Assembly (NCBI GenBank): GCA_900549105.1
Contig: URND01000028.1
Location: forward strand, 1 to 27,542
Source: an uncultured Eubacteriales bacterium
GTDB taxonomy: Bacteria > Bacillota > Clostridia > Lachnospirales > Lachnospiraceae
Reading direction: 5' to 3'
DNA: 27,542 nt
Shown: piece after piece, positions 7,700-15,209 of the stretch
Layout: each line of letters opens with the position of its first letter
How positions within the stretch are numbered: the stretch's first letter is position 1
Translations under genes and position numbers: made by a program
The notes under the pieces: model-generated
The model's database searches: none
The model's input: only the letters and a program-made list of their open reading frames with translations
What the model was told of the DNA's origin: nothing

Positions 7700-8719
7700 T
7701 TAGAACTGTTTTAAGAAACGTGTATCATTTTCATAAAGTAACCGCATATCATCAATTTCATATTTCAGCAGGGCAATTCGCTCAAGGCCCACACCGAAAG
7801 CAAAACCGGAGTATTTTTCCGGGTCAATGCCGCTCATTTTAAGTACATTCGGATGAACCATACCGCAGCCAAGGATTTCAATCCAGCCGGAGCCTTTGCA
7901 CATACGGCAGCCCTTTCCGCCGCACTTGAAGCAGGTAACGTCCATCTCAGCGCTCGGCTCAGTGAACGGGAAATGGTGCGGACGGAATTTAACCTTTGTC
8001 TCTTCACCAAAAAGCTCTTTGGCAAATTCGGCCAGAGTTCCCTTTAAGTCGGCAAAAGTAATATGCTTGTCAATGACAAGTCCCTCAATCTGATGGAAGC
8101 ATGGAGAATGGGTTGCATCCACCTCATCGGAACGGTAAACCCGGCCCGGAGCAATCATGCGGATTGGCAGTTCCTGGGTTTCCATGGTGTGTACCTGGGT
8201 GCCGGAAGTCTGGGTTCTCAAAACAAATTCCTTATTGATATAAAAAGTATCCTGCTCATCCTTTGCCGGATGGTTCGCCGGAATATTCAAAGCTTCAAAG
8301 TTATAATAATCCTTTTCAACTTCCGGTCCTTCAATCACCTCATAACCCATGCCGACAAAAATACGCTCCACTTCTTCCAGCGCAATGGTGTTTGGATGGC
8401 GGTGGCCCACATTGCTCTTCTTTGCCGGAAGGGTGACATCGATGACTTCCGCCTTTAACTGGGCTTCTCTGGCTTTTCTGGCCAGTTCCGCCTTCATTTC
8501 CTCCATCTTCTTTTCAATTTCGGAACGGGTTTCATTTACCATCTGTCCAAAAGCCGGTCGTTCTTCCGGCGCAATCTCTTTCATAGACTTCATGATTGAA
8601 GTCAGCTCACCTTTTTTACCCAAAAAAGCGACGCGGATATCGTTCAGCTTTTCCAGAGCACCGGCCTCTTCAATCTGAGCCAGCGCATTCTGACGGATTT
8701 GTTCTAATCTGTCTTTCAT
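7700..8719 (-). CDS. pheS: Phenylalanine-tRNA ligase alpha subunit
   Basis: Catalytic class II subunit of phenylalanyl-tRNA synthetase, 339 residues, full length. It has an N-terminal coiled coil (about residues 1-85), the family signature RFRPHHFPFTEPSAEM-like stretch (here KFRPHHFPFTEPSAEMDV), and motif 3 as GFAFGVGLERIALLKY near the C-terminus. A CxxCxGxGCxxC-like cluster (CFKCGGKGCRMCKGSGW) lies between motifs 2 and 3, as in many bacterial PheS. ATG start with AAAGGA upstream. It is the first gene of the operon and directly follows the T-box leader. Confidence 0.97.
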   Translation of the reverse strand: MKDRLEQIRQNALAQIEEAGALEKLNDIRVAFLGKKGELTSIMKSMKEIAPEERPAFGQMVNETRSEIEKKMEEMKAELARKAREAQLKAEVIDVTLPAKKSNVGHRHPNTIALEEVERIFVGMGYEVIEGPEVEKDYYNFEALNIPANHPAKDEQDTFYINKEFVLRTQTSGTQVHTMETQELPIRMIAPGRVYRSDEVDATHSPCFHQIEGLVIDKHITFADLKGTLAEFAKELFGEETKVKFRPHHFPFTEPSAEMDVTCFKCGGKGCRMCKGSGWIEILGCGMVHPNVLKMSGIDPEKYSGFAFGVGLERIALLKYEIDDMRLLYENDTRFLKQF

Positions 8720-8781
8720 CTCTATCGATTCCTTTCTAAAAAATACTTCTTGGGGCCTTTATTCTTCACCATCCATGGCAT

Positions 8782-9025
8782 AAAAAAAGCCCCTTCGTTA
8801 CAACAAAGGGACGGATTCTTCCGCGGTACCACCCTAATTCCAGGCAAACGCCTGACACTCGGATATGCGTAACGTGCATCAACGTCATCTCCTACTACCG
8901 TGGATTCAGAGATGCAGCTCCTGTGGGAATTTCAACATATATCTGAACTTAGACCGGCTTCCACCCGATGACCGGTCCTCTCTGGAAGAAAATATATATC
9001 TACTGACACATTCACAGCCTTTACA
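8782..9025 (-). promoter_or_regulatory. T-box leader (tRNA-Phe-sensing) of pheST-queA
   Basis: On the minus strand the canonical T-box AGGGTGGTACCGCGGAAG lies at 8818-8835. It is followed by an intrinsic terminator (CCCTTTGTT/AACGAAGGG, 8790-8810, then seven T). Stem I is visible upstream: a lower stem CTGTG (9013-9017) with CACAG (8921-8925), an AGTA element at 9001-9004 opposite GAA, and the likely Phe specifier codon TTC at 8927-8929. Uncharged tRNA-Phe would pair with TTC and with the TGG bulge to stabilise the antiterminator and turn the operon on. The specifier was picked by position and by the downstream gene. Confidence 0.93.
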
Positions 9026-9034
9026 CTGTGTTTT

Positions 9035-9062
9035 ATTTTAACATATTCATTTTCTTTGTCAA
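9035..9062 (-). promoter_or_regulatory. Promoter of the T-box-pheST-queA operon
   Basis: Perfect TTGACA (9057-9062) and TAAAAT (9035-9040) on the minus strand with a 16-base spacer. The predicted start is about ten bases ahead of the first leader helix. Confidence 0.75.
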
Positions 9063-9081
9063 GTGTCGCGGCTGGATTTGG

Positions 9082-9110
9082 TTGCCATTTTTTCAAATCC
9101 GTGATATTAT
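9082..9110 (+). promoter_or_regulatory. Promoter for the YihY/BrkB-family gene
   Basis: TTGCCA (9082-9087), a 17-base spacer and TATTAT (9105-9110) on the plus strand, 40 bases ahead of the ATG at 9151. An ATTATC...GATAAT inverted repeat spans the -10 region and start site and could be an operator. Confidence 0.55.
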
Positions 9111-9150
9111 CGTTGTTATCTGAAAATGATAATACCAGGAGGAAACTGTA

Positions 9151-9987
9151 ATGCTTCGAATAATTGTCTGGGTTCAAAATATATTAAAAAAAATCAGAAA
9201 AGACCGGATTGCAGCATACTCAGGCCAGTCGGCTTATTTTATCATACTGTCTTTCCTTCCTTTCCTGCTCTTTCTTTTAATGCTGATACAACATCTGCCG
9301 GTTGACATGGACACTCTGACAGATGCAATATTTCTGGTCATTCCAAGGTCCTATGAGAATATCGTCAAAGCTATCCTGGATGATATCTATGTGGAATCCG
9401 GAACTACCCTAATCTCTTTATCCGTTATTATCACCATATGGACTGCCGGAAAAGGCATTATGGCCCTGTCTGATGGCCTGAACTCGGTACAGGAGATTGA
9501 TGAAAATCGGAATTATTTTATCCTCCGGCTAAAGGCTGCCCTCTATACACTGTTGTTTGCTGTCGTTATCGTTTTCACTATACTTGTTCTTATTTTTGGC
9601 AACCGGATTTATTCGTGGCTCCGCACGGTGATGCCCCATATGCCCGAATATTCGCAGTTGTTAAATATGCTCCAATCCTTTATTGCTATCGGATTTTATA
9701 TTTTAATATTTACCCTGTTTTATAAGTTTCTCCCGGCCAAGCCGATGAAAACTTTAAAACAGCTTCCGGGGGCTATTTTTACGACCGCCGGTTGGATGAT
9801 TGGCTCCTACATTTTTTCTTTATATGTCGAATACTCCAGCAGCTCTTCTTATATGTACGGCAGCCTTTCCTATTTGATATTCTTTTTCATTTATCTGTAT
9901 TTGATGATGTATATTTTCTTTTTGGGCGCGGAACTGAATTACTTCCTGTTCCCGGAGAAAAAAGAAGATTTCCATCTGCTGTATTAA
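9151..9987 (+). CDS. YihY/virulence factor BrkB family integral membrane protein
   Basis: A 278-residue inner-membrane protein of the YihY family (once misnamed ribonuclease BN). The N-terminal AAYSGQSAYFIILSFLPFLL segment is typical of the family, and about six hydrophobic spans follow, for example SLSVIITIWTAGKGIMAL, FIAIGFYILIFTLFYKFL and LIFFFIYLYLMMYIFFLGAELNY, the last ending with the conserved GAELN. It has an AGGAGG ribosome site and its own promoter. The biochemical role of the family is unsettled, with envelope transport or integrity proposed. Downstream is a strong convergent terminator. Confidence 0.88.
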   Translation: MLRIIVWVQNILKKIRKDRIAAYSGQSAYFIILSFLPFLLFLLMLIQHLPVDMDTLTDAIFLVIPRSYENIVKAILDDIYVESGTTLISLSVIITIWTAGKGIMALSDGLNSVQEIDENRNYFILRLKAALYTLLFAVVIVFTILVLIFGNRIYSWLRTVMPHMPEYSQLLNMLQSFIAIGFYILIFTLFYKFLPAKPMKTLKQLPGAIFTTAGWMIGSYIFSLYVEYSSSSSYMYGSLSYLIFFFIYLYLMMYIFFLGAELNYFLFPEKKEDFHLLY

Positions 9988-9988
9988 A

Positions 9989-10046
9989 AAATCCGGCCAT
10001 TCCACAGGCAGACAGCTTCCTCTGTCTTCCATGGAAGGCCGGATTT
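9989..10046. terminator. Long terminator hairpin between the YihY gene and the SpoIID gene
   Basis: AAATCCGGCC (9989-9998) pairs with GGCCGGATTT (10037-10046). The stem continues with TTCCA/TGGAA and an inner AGACAG/CTGTCT helix, giving a long rod followed by TTCTTTT on the plus strand and preceded by A-rich sequence. It can stop the YihY transcript and probably the converging SpoIID one. Confidence 0.75.
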
Positions 10047-10109
10047 CTTTTATTCTGTAATCAACTCAGAAGAAGACCGGATTTCTTTTACTCTGTAATC
10101 AACTCGGAA
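10039..10109. repeat. Tandem 33-bp duplication at the 3' end of the SpoIID gene
   Basis: 10039-10071 and 10077-10109 match at 31 of 33 bases (period 38). The second copy encodes the last residues of the SpoIID-like protein (SELITE, stop). The first is a vestigial out-of-frame copy beyond the stop codon and also supplies the right arm of the terminator hairpin. Confidence 0.85.
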
Positions 10110-12334
10110 TCCGGGAAAAAGAACTTCAAAATCTCATCATAGCCTTTGCCCATCTCCGCCATTTTCATGGCGCCATTCTGACTCATCCCGCAGCCGTGGC
10201 CATAACCGCCGCCGTGAATCAGATAGCCCTCGCAGACGCCGTCTTCAATCATCGCATCCATATAAAAATAGCCGCTCGGAAGCAGGGACCAGCCCGTCAC
10301 CGATTCTCCGCTTTGGGGCATAAGCTCGGCGTTGGCCGGGGAAAATATCTGCCGGATTTTATATTCCCCATACACTGTGCAAGAATTCAGACTTCCATGA
10401 AGCTGAATTGCTTTCAGCAGGCCGCTCTCCGCCCGTTCAAGCACGGTGATATCCTCCAGCTCTCCGATATCTGTCTGACAGACAGCCGCCGCGCTGTTCC
10501 GAATATCCTCCGCGGCTATGAAAACCTGCCAGCGAAACCATGGCAAATCCTGCTCAAAATAGGACGTCCCATCTTCCATATTGATAAACCGCCGGAAATC
10601 CTCCTCCTGCATTAGCTGAAGTTCCACGGAATCATCACTCAAAAACACCGATACAGCCTCATCATCACCGCTGTCCCCTCCGCTGTACCACACATCCGCC
10701 GCATCGGACGTATGGCCGCAGGAGGTTGAAAAGAAATAGGTTGCCGTCAGCCCTTCCGTATTCTGAAGAACCTGGCCCCGGGTCGCCGAAGCGGCCTGAA
10801 TACTTTCCTCGCACTCCTCCTGATTATTGTACACCTGGCTGGACACCGTATCATCCAGATTGGCCGGATAATCCCTGAAGGTCATTCCAAGGGCCCTCAT
10901 GCCAAAAGTCCGGGCACATACCGCCTGAACTTTCAATGCCTCCGCCCCATAGGAAACCGGCATTTCTCCCGGGATAACCCCGGCCACATAATCCTCCATG
11001 TTCACCTCATTGATAAGCAAAAGGCTTTCTCCCTCATCCTCAATGCAGAGGGCGCCATGATAGGACGGCGTTCCGCAGCTCCGTTCCAGGGATAAGACCC
11101 GTATCCGGCCCCGCTCATTCTCCGTCCTTACTCTGGCGCTGCCTGTTCCGGCCGATATGGTCACTTCACTGCCGCCCTCGCAGCGCCGGACATCATCCCC
11201 CTGAGTGACGGTAAAAGCTTCATCCGCCGTCACCGTTGCCAGACTATGCTCGTATCCTCCGTCATTTCCATGGAGCAGCACCCGGATAGTTTCCTCGGCA
11301 TAATCCTGATAAATCACACCGCAGATTTCATTTCCCTGAAGAACAAATCCATACACCGTCCCATCCGCCGCCAACTCTTCCTTCGCTATCTCCCGGGGCG
11401 ATGGCGAAACCTGATACACCGCCAGATTCCCAGTCACCGGAATTTTGCCATAGTTTTCCAGCACAAAAGCTCCCTCTTCCATCCCTGTCAAAGCATCTTT
11501 TATACGGCTTGTCTTATAATCTATCCCGGTGAGTTTCCCATCGGCAAAGGTCAAATCCGCCATATTCGGCTCCAACGCCTGACTCAGCCTTCCGTCAAGC
11601 TCCATCCGGCGCTCATAGCCGTCAAAAAACACTCGAAGACTGTCATTTTCGCCGGATTCAATCCAGACATTTTCCAGCCGACATTCTCCCGTTTCCTCCC
11701 CGATAATGCACAAAATCTCATCCCCGGCCATATAAGCCTGAACAGTCCTATCCATATAAATATCGACAGCCAGTCCTTCCGCTTTTTTGATTCCCTGAGT
11801 TGTCAAAACCTGCCATGCTCCCAGCCCGGCGATATTGGCCGGCGTGCCATGAATCGAAAATCTTTCTTTATTAACCTTTGAACTTTCCGCCAGAAGCAGT
11901 TGGTAAACTTCGCACCATTGCTTTTTAGGCACCATGCCGTCATCCTGCCGGTACTTAATAGAAAAGGACAGCAAGTCCTCCGACAAATGAAACTGCTCCA
12001 TCATATACCGCAGATCACCATAGGAAAATGTATCCGCCGGATGGAAGCCGCCATCCTCTTTGACCTTCATCCATCCCTCTTTCAGGGCAACCGCCGCATA
12101 ACTGCCATACCATTCGTCCACAGGGATATCCTCAGGCAGCGCCCCGTCCCCATCGGCTTTTCCCATTTCTTCACACTCTGATACCTCATAGCGCATCAGG
12201 GCCAACATTCGGGCAATCTGCGCCCGATTCATCATTTCATTTGCCGACCATTGACGGTGGATATTTAAAAAATAAAACAGAAGCACAGTCAACGCCGCTG
12301 CCAGTATCCCGATATGTAACAGGTATCTCCACAA
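10088..12334 (-). CDS. Membrane-anchored SpoIID/LytB domain protein with SLH-like N-terminus
   Basis: Likely peptidoglycan lytic transglycosylase or its activator at the cell surface; SpoIID cleaves glycan strands from which LytH/SpoIIP or amidases remove peptides. Residues 5-23 are a single membrane anchor (HIGILAAALTVLLFYFL). Residues 30-125 resemble S-layer-homology repeats (MNRAQIARMLALMRYE; VDEWYGSYAAVALKEGWM). The SpoIID domain occupies the C-terminal third, with VAGVIPGEMPVSYGAEALKVQ (catalytic Glu), a Cys-His pair in FFSTSCGHTSDA, and the closing GGGYGHGCGMSQNGAMKMAE. At 748 residues it is about twice the size of B. subtilis SpoIID. The start is a TTG, the first possible one after an in-frame stop, with AAAGGGG upstream. 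Confidence 0.85.
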   Translation of the reverse strand: MWRYLLHIGILAAALTVLLFYFLNIHRQWSANEMMNRAQIARMLALMRYEVSECEEMGKADGDGALPEDIPVDEWYGSYAAVALKEGWMKVKEDGGFHPADTFSYGDLRYMMEQFHLSEDLLSFSIKYRQDDGMVPKKQWCEVYQLLLAESSKVNKERFSIHGTPANIAGLGAWQVLTTQGIKKAEGLAVDIYMDRTVQAYMAGDEILCIIGEETGECRLENVWIESGENDSLRVFFDGYERRMELDGRLSQALEPNMADLTFADGKLTGIDYKTSRIKDALTGMEEGAFVLENYGKIPVTGNLAVYQVSPSPREIAKEELAADGTVYGFVLQGNEICGVIYQDYAEETIRVLLHGNDGGYEHSLATVTADEAFTVTQGDDVRRCEGGSEVTISAGTGSARVRTENERGRIRVLSLERSCGTPSYHGALCIEDEGESLLLINEVNMEDYVAGVIPGEMPVSYGAEALKVQAVCARTFGMRALGMTFRDYPANLDDTVSSQVYNNQEECEESIQAASATRGQVLQNTEGLTATYFFSTSCGHTSDAADVWYSGGDSGDDEAVSVFLSDDSVELQLMQEEDFRRFINMEDGTSYFEQDLPWFRWQVFIAAEDIRNSAAAVCQTDIGELEDITVLERAESGLLKAIQLHGSLNSCTVYGEYKIRQIFSPANAELMPQSGESVTGWSLLPSGYFYMDAMIEDGVCEGYLIHGGGYGHGCGMSQNGAMKMAEMGKGYDEILKFFFPDSELITE

Positions 12335-12371
12335 AAATCATCCAACCCCTTTCAAAATTCCCCATAAAAAC

Positions 12372-12595
12372 AAAAAAAGACGGCAAAATCACCATCTTTC
12401 GTAACTCTTTCATATATACCCAGAGTGCCGTTTCCTGCCTTTTGACGCCTAACCCGACGCCAAGTGGGTTACCTCATCAAGTTTTTTGTCTTCCACTGCA
12501 AACGGAGGCCTGACATATTCTTAATATATGGTATCCCGTACAAAATAATGTAGGTTCAAAACAGCAGGAGTATCGAACACCCCAGGCTATTTCTT
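12372..12595 (-). ncRNA. ssrS: 6S RNA (RNA polymerase regulator) gene
   Basis: The minus strand shows the 6S architecture. The closing stem is ATAGCCTGGGGTG (12578-12590) with CACTCTGGGTAT (12416-12427). Next are the conserved GTGTTCG on the 5' side and CGGCACTC on the 3' side, matching E. coli GATGTTCG and CGGCATCTC. Further stems TCCTGC/GCAGGA, TTTTGA/TCAAAA and CCTA/TAGG give a rod with a central region and an inner hairpin (TAACCC/GGGTTA). The mature RNA would be about 180 nt. A consensus promoter precedes it, and a terminator (12376-12383/12392-12399 plus seven T) follows. 6S RNA mimics an open promoter to hold RNA polymerase in stationary phase. Confidence 0.78.
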
Positions 12596-12600
12596 TATTT

Positions 12601-12629
12601 ATTATATCCCAATTATTATTAAAATTCAA
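12601..12629 (-). promoter_or_regulatory. Promoter of the 6S RNA gene
   Basis: TTGAAT (12624-12629), a 17-base spacer and a perfect TATAAT (12601-12606) on the minus strand. Transcription would start at about 12595, just ahead of the closing stem. Its position supports the 6S call. Confidence 0.75.
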
Positions 12630-12641
12630 GTATCAATAATG

Positions 12642-12720
12642 CATATACAGTATATGACAAAAATTGTCATTGGCCTTTATCCTTATGGACTTTTCCTCCT
12701 CTCCGTGATACTATTAGTAT
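12642..12720. promoter_or_regulatory. Cluster of three palindromes upstream of the GDPD gene
   Basis: Perfect hyphenated palindromes: CATATAC-A-GTATATG (12642-12656), ATGACAA-AAA-TTGTCAT (12654-12670) and ATACTA-T-TAGTAT (12708-12720). They lie between the 6S promoter and the GDPD start, where repressor operators would be expected. The first and third share an ATAC...GTATATG core. The binding protein is unknown, and no clear -35/-10 pair for the GDPD gene was found. Confidence 0.4.
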
Positions 12721-12752
12721 ATGCAAAATTACATATAAAATGAGGTTTTACA

Positions 12753-13592
12753 ATGAAAAAACTTTCAAAACTTACCCAATCAATTACACATTTGCTGACA
12801 CTGCTTTTCGGGGCCGTTCTTTTTCTTATCTGTCCCCGTCTCATGCTGAATCATCAAAAAAAATGGGCGCCTTTCATGCACTGGGATTATGCCCACCGGG
12901 GGCTCCATGACAATATGTGGGGCGTCCCTGAAAATTCCATGCCGGCTTTCAAAGCCGCCGTGGACAAGGGATATGGCATTGAATTGGATGTGCATTTGAC
13001 TGCGGATAATGAACTGGTCGTCCACCATGATGACACCCTGTATCGGATGTGCCATGTCGAACGGGATATTAAAGATATGACTCTCAAGGAAATCCGCCAA
13101 TACACACTGCTCTCAACCGATGAAAAAATACCGACACTCCAGGAAGTCCTCGATTTGGTTGACGGCAGGGTTCCGCTGCTCATCGAGCTCAAAACAGAGG
13201 CCCACACCTGCAGCCGTCTATGCCGTATCATCTCTAAAACAATGCGCAGCTATAACGGTAAATATATCCTGGAATCTTTCAACCCGCTGGCGCTTCGATG
13301 GTTCCGCAAAAATGAGCCCCAGATTTTGCGAGGGCAGCTCTCCTGCAACTTCTTCAAGGAGAAACCGCACTGTGATTTGGTATTATTTATGATTACTGTT
13401 CTGGCCTCCAACTTTTTGTCCCGGCCGGATTTCATATCCTATAAATATACGGATTACAAAAATCCGATGGTCCGCATCAACTGTCTGCTGTTTAAGGCCC
13501 GGCTGGCCCTCTGGACAATCAACACGATGGATGCCTACGATGCGGTTCGGAACAATGCGGATATGATTATATTTGAAGGGTTTGAGCCTTAA
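12753..13592 (+). CDS. Glycerophosphodiester phosphodiesterase family protein, membrane anchored
   Basis: Hydrolyses glycerophosphodiesters from phospholipid or teichoic acid turnover to glycerol-3-phosphate and an alcohol. The GDPD barrel begins with YAHRGLHDN (catalytic His48-Arg49), then VPENSMPAF, GIELDVHLTAD (metal ligands Glu77 and Asp79) and VVHHDDTLYR (second His near 91). The C-terminal INTMDAYDA and FEGFEP complete the family pattern. Residues 10-32 form one transmembrane anchor, so the enzyme probably faces outward. The length of 279 residues is usual. GAGG lies about 9 bases before the ATG. The glycerol-3-phosphate product could link functionally to the GlpA-like enzyme elsewhere in the window (inference). 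Confidence 0.88.
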   Translation: MKKLSKLTQSITHLLTLLFGAVLFLICPRLMLNHQKKWAPFMHWDYAHRGLHDNMWGVPENSMPAFKAAVDKGYGIELDVHLTADNELVVHHDDTLYRMCHVERDIKDMTLKEIRQYTLLSTDEKIPTLQEVLDLVDGRVPLLIELKTEAHTCSRLCRIISKTMRSYNGKYILESFNPLALRWFRKNEPQILRGQLSCNFFKEKPHCDLVLFMITVLASNFLSRPDFISYKYTDYKNPMVRINCLLFKARLALWTINTMDAYDAVRNNADMIIFEGFEP

Positions 13593-13597
13593 TTAAA

Positions 13598-13647
13598 AAG
13601 GGAATATTCCCCGACAGACACTTTAACCTGTCAGGGAGTATTCCCTT
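13598..13647. terminator. Bidirectional terminator between the GDPD gene and thrC
   Basis: A 20-base stem (13598-13617 with 13628-13647, two imperfect pairs, ten-base loop) has an A run on the left and TTATATTTTT on the right. It can stop both converging transcripts. Confidence 0.8.
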
Positions 13648-13653
13648 ATATTT

Positions 13654-15141
13654 TTAAATACCAAGCCACTGTTTTACGGTCGCTTCCATAGCTTCCACAG
13701 CGCATACATTATTATGGCGTACCGGCGCTGTACGGATTTCTTTCACCGCTTCCGGCTCCGGCGTGTTGGAAAGCTTCACCAGTTCGTCTACCAGCTCAAA
13801 TTCACTGAGGGCATCGTATTTCCCGTCAATCGCTGTCATCACGCTGCGGGCAAATTTATACGGGCTTGCAGTGGATGCAATCACTGTCGGTTTTCTATCA
13901 TTTGTATCCGCCACATATTTTTTATAGACGGAAGCCGCCACCGCCGTGTGGGTGTCAATGACATAGCCTGTATTTTCATAAAGATTCTTAATAGACTCCG
14001 CCGTTTCTTTTTCATCGGCATAATTACCGTAAAAATCTGCCAGTCCCGCCTTCATCTCTTCCGTAATGGTGTATTCGCCCTTGCCGGAAAGAGCCTGCAT
14101 CATCGCCCCGTTTTTCTCCGCATCATTGCCCGCAATACGATAAATGAGGCGTTCCAGATTACTGGAAATCAAAATATCCATAGACGGAGAAGATGTCACC
14201 GTAAATTCACGTTTTTTATCATAAGTACCTGTTGTAAAGAAATCAAACAGAACTTTATTTGTATTGGACGCGCAGATTAATTTGTCCACCGGAAGGCCGA
14301 TGAGTTTCGCATAATAGGCGGCCAGAATATTACCAAAGTTGCCTGTCGGCACCGTAATATTAATTAAATCACCGTTTTTAATCTGCTCATTTTTCACCAG
14401 CGTTGCATAGGCATACACATAATAAACAATCTGAGGCACCAAACGGCCGATATTAATGGAGTTTGCAGAGGAAAACTGGAAACCGGCTCCGGCCAGCTCT
14501 TCAGCCAGCTTCGTGTCATTAAACATCTTTTTTACGCCGGTCTGAGCATCGTCAAAATTACCCTCGATGCCTACAACAAAGGTATTCTCACCCTTCTGGG
14601 TTACCATCTGCTTTTCCTGCACCGGGCTCACGCCGTCCTTTGGATAAAATACAATAATCCGGGTTCCCGGAACATCGGCAAACCCAGCCATCGCCGCCTT
14701 GCCTGTATCTCCGGATGTGGCCGTCAGAATAACGATTTCATTATCCACATGATTCTTCTTTGCAGCCGTCGTCATCAAATGGGGTAAAATGGATAAAGCC
14801 ATATCTTTAAAGGCAATGGTGTTGCCATGGAAAAGTTCAAGGAAATATGCGCCGTCAGCCTGTACCAGAGGTGCAATGACTTCTGTGTCAAACTTGGAAT
14901 CATAGGCATTGGCAATACATTTCTTTAACTCCTCTTCCGTAAAATCCGTTAAAAAGAGTTTCATCACCTCATAAGCTACTTCCTGATAGCTCATACCCGC
15001 CAGTTTTTCTACCGGTACTTCCAATTTTGGTAAAGATGTCGGGACAAATAAGCCGCCGTCATCCGCAAGTCCTTTTAAAATTGCCTGGGATGCAGTTACC
15101 GTTTCACCATGTCCCCGTGTGCTGGTATATGTTAAGTTCAT
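13654..15141 (-). CDS. thrC: Threonine synthase
   Basis: PLP enzyme converting O-phosphohomoserine to threonine, the last step of the pathway. Family motifs are TSTRGHGETVTASQAILKGLADDGGLFVP at the N-terminus, the PLP lysine in HGNTIAFKDMAL (Lys112), LTATSGDTGKAAMAGF and VPTGNFGNILAAYYAK. The ORF can extend 12 codons further to 15177, but GGGAG at 15148-15152 sits six bases before the ATG at 15139-15141 and the protein then starts MNLTYTSTRG like other threonine synthases, giving 495 residues. It has its own promoter immediately upstream. No hom or thrB is adjacent. Confidence 0.96.
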   Translation of the reverse strand: MNLTYTSTRGHGETVTASQAILKGLADDGGLFVPTSLPKLEVPVEKLAGMSYQEVAYEVMKLFLTDFTEEELKKCIANAYDSKFDTEVIAPLVQADGAYFLELFHGNTIAFKDMALSILPHLMTTAAKKNHVDNEIVILTATSGDTGKAAMAGFADVPGTRIIVFYPKDGVSPVQEKQMVTQKGENTFVVGIEGNFDDAQTGVKKMFNDTKLAEELAGAGFQFSSANSINIGRLVPQIVYYVYAYATLVKNEQIKNGDLINITVPTGNFGNILAAYYAKLIGLPVDKLICASNTNKVLFDFFTTGTYDKKREFTVTSSPSMDILISSNLERLIYRIAGNDAEKNGAMMQALSGKGEYTITEEMKAGLADFYGNYADEKETAESIKNLYENTGYVIDTHTAVAASVYKKYVADTNDRKPTVIASTASPYKFARSVMTAIDGKYDALSEFELVDELVKLSNTPEPEAVKEIRTAPVRHNNVCAVEAMEATVKQWLGI

Positions 15142-15180
15142 TTTTTCTCCCTCTTTCTTTATCAACCAAATGTGCACTTT

Positions 15181-15209
15181 AGTATATCACAGTATGAATC
15201 AGGCTTCAA
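15181..15209 (-). promoter_or_regulatory. Promoter of thrC
   Basis: TTGAAG (15204-15209), a 17-base spacer and TATACT (15181-15186) on the minus strand. The -35 overlaps the last codons of the membrane-protein gene upstream, so thrC can be expressed independently of it. Confidence 0.65.

Noticed and set aside
8932..9177. Minus-strand 81-residue reading frame before pheS
   Set aside because: It overlaps the T-box Stem I and promoter and has no ribosome site; the RNA leader explains the sequence.
12361..12600. Riboswitch upstream of the SpoIID gene
   Set aside because: A stem/terminator overlap first looked like a riboswitch switch, but the closing stem, conserved GTGTTCG/CGGCACTC pair and rod shape fit 6S RNA, and no known aptamer core was seen.
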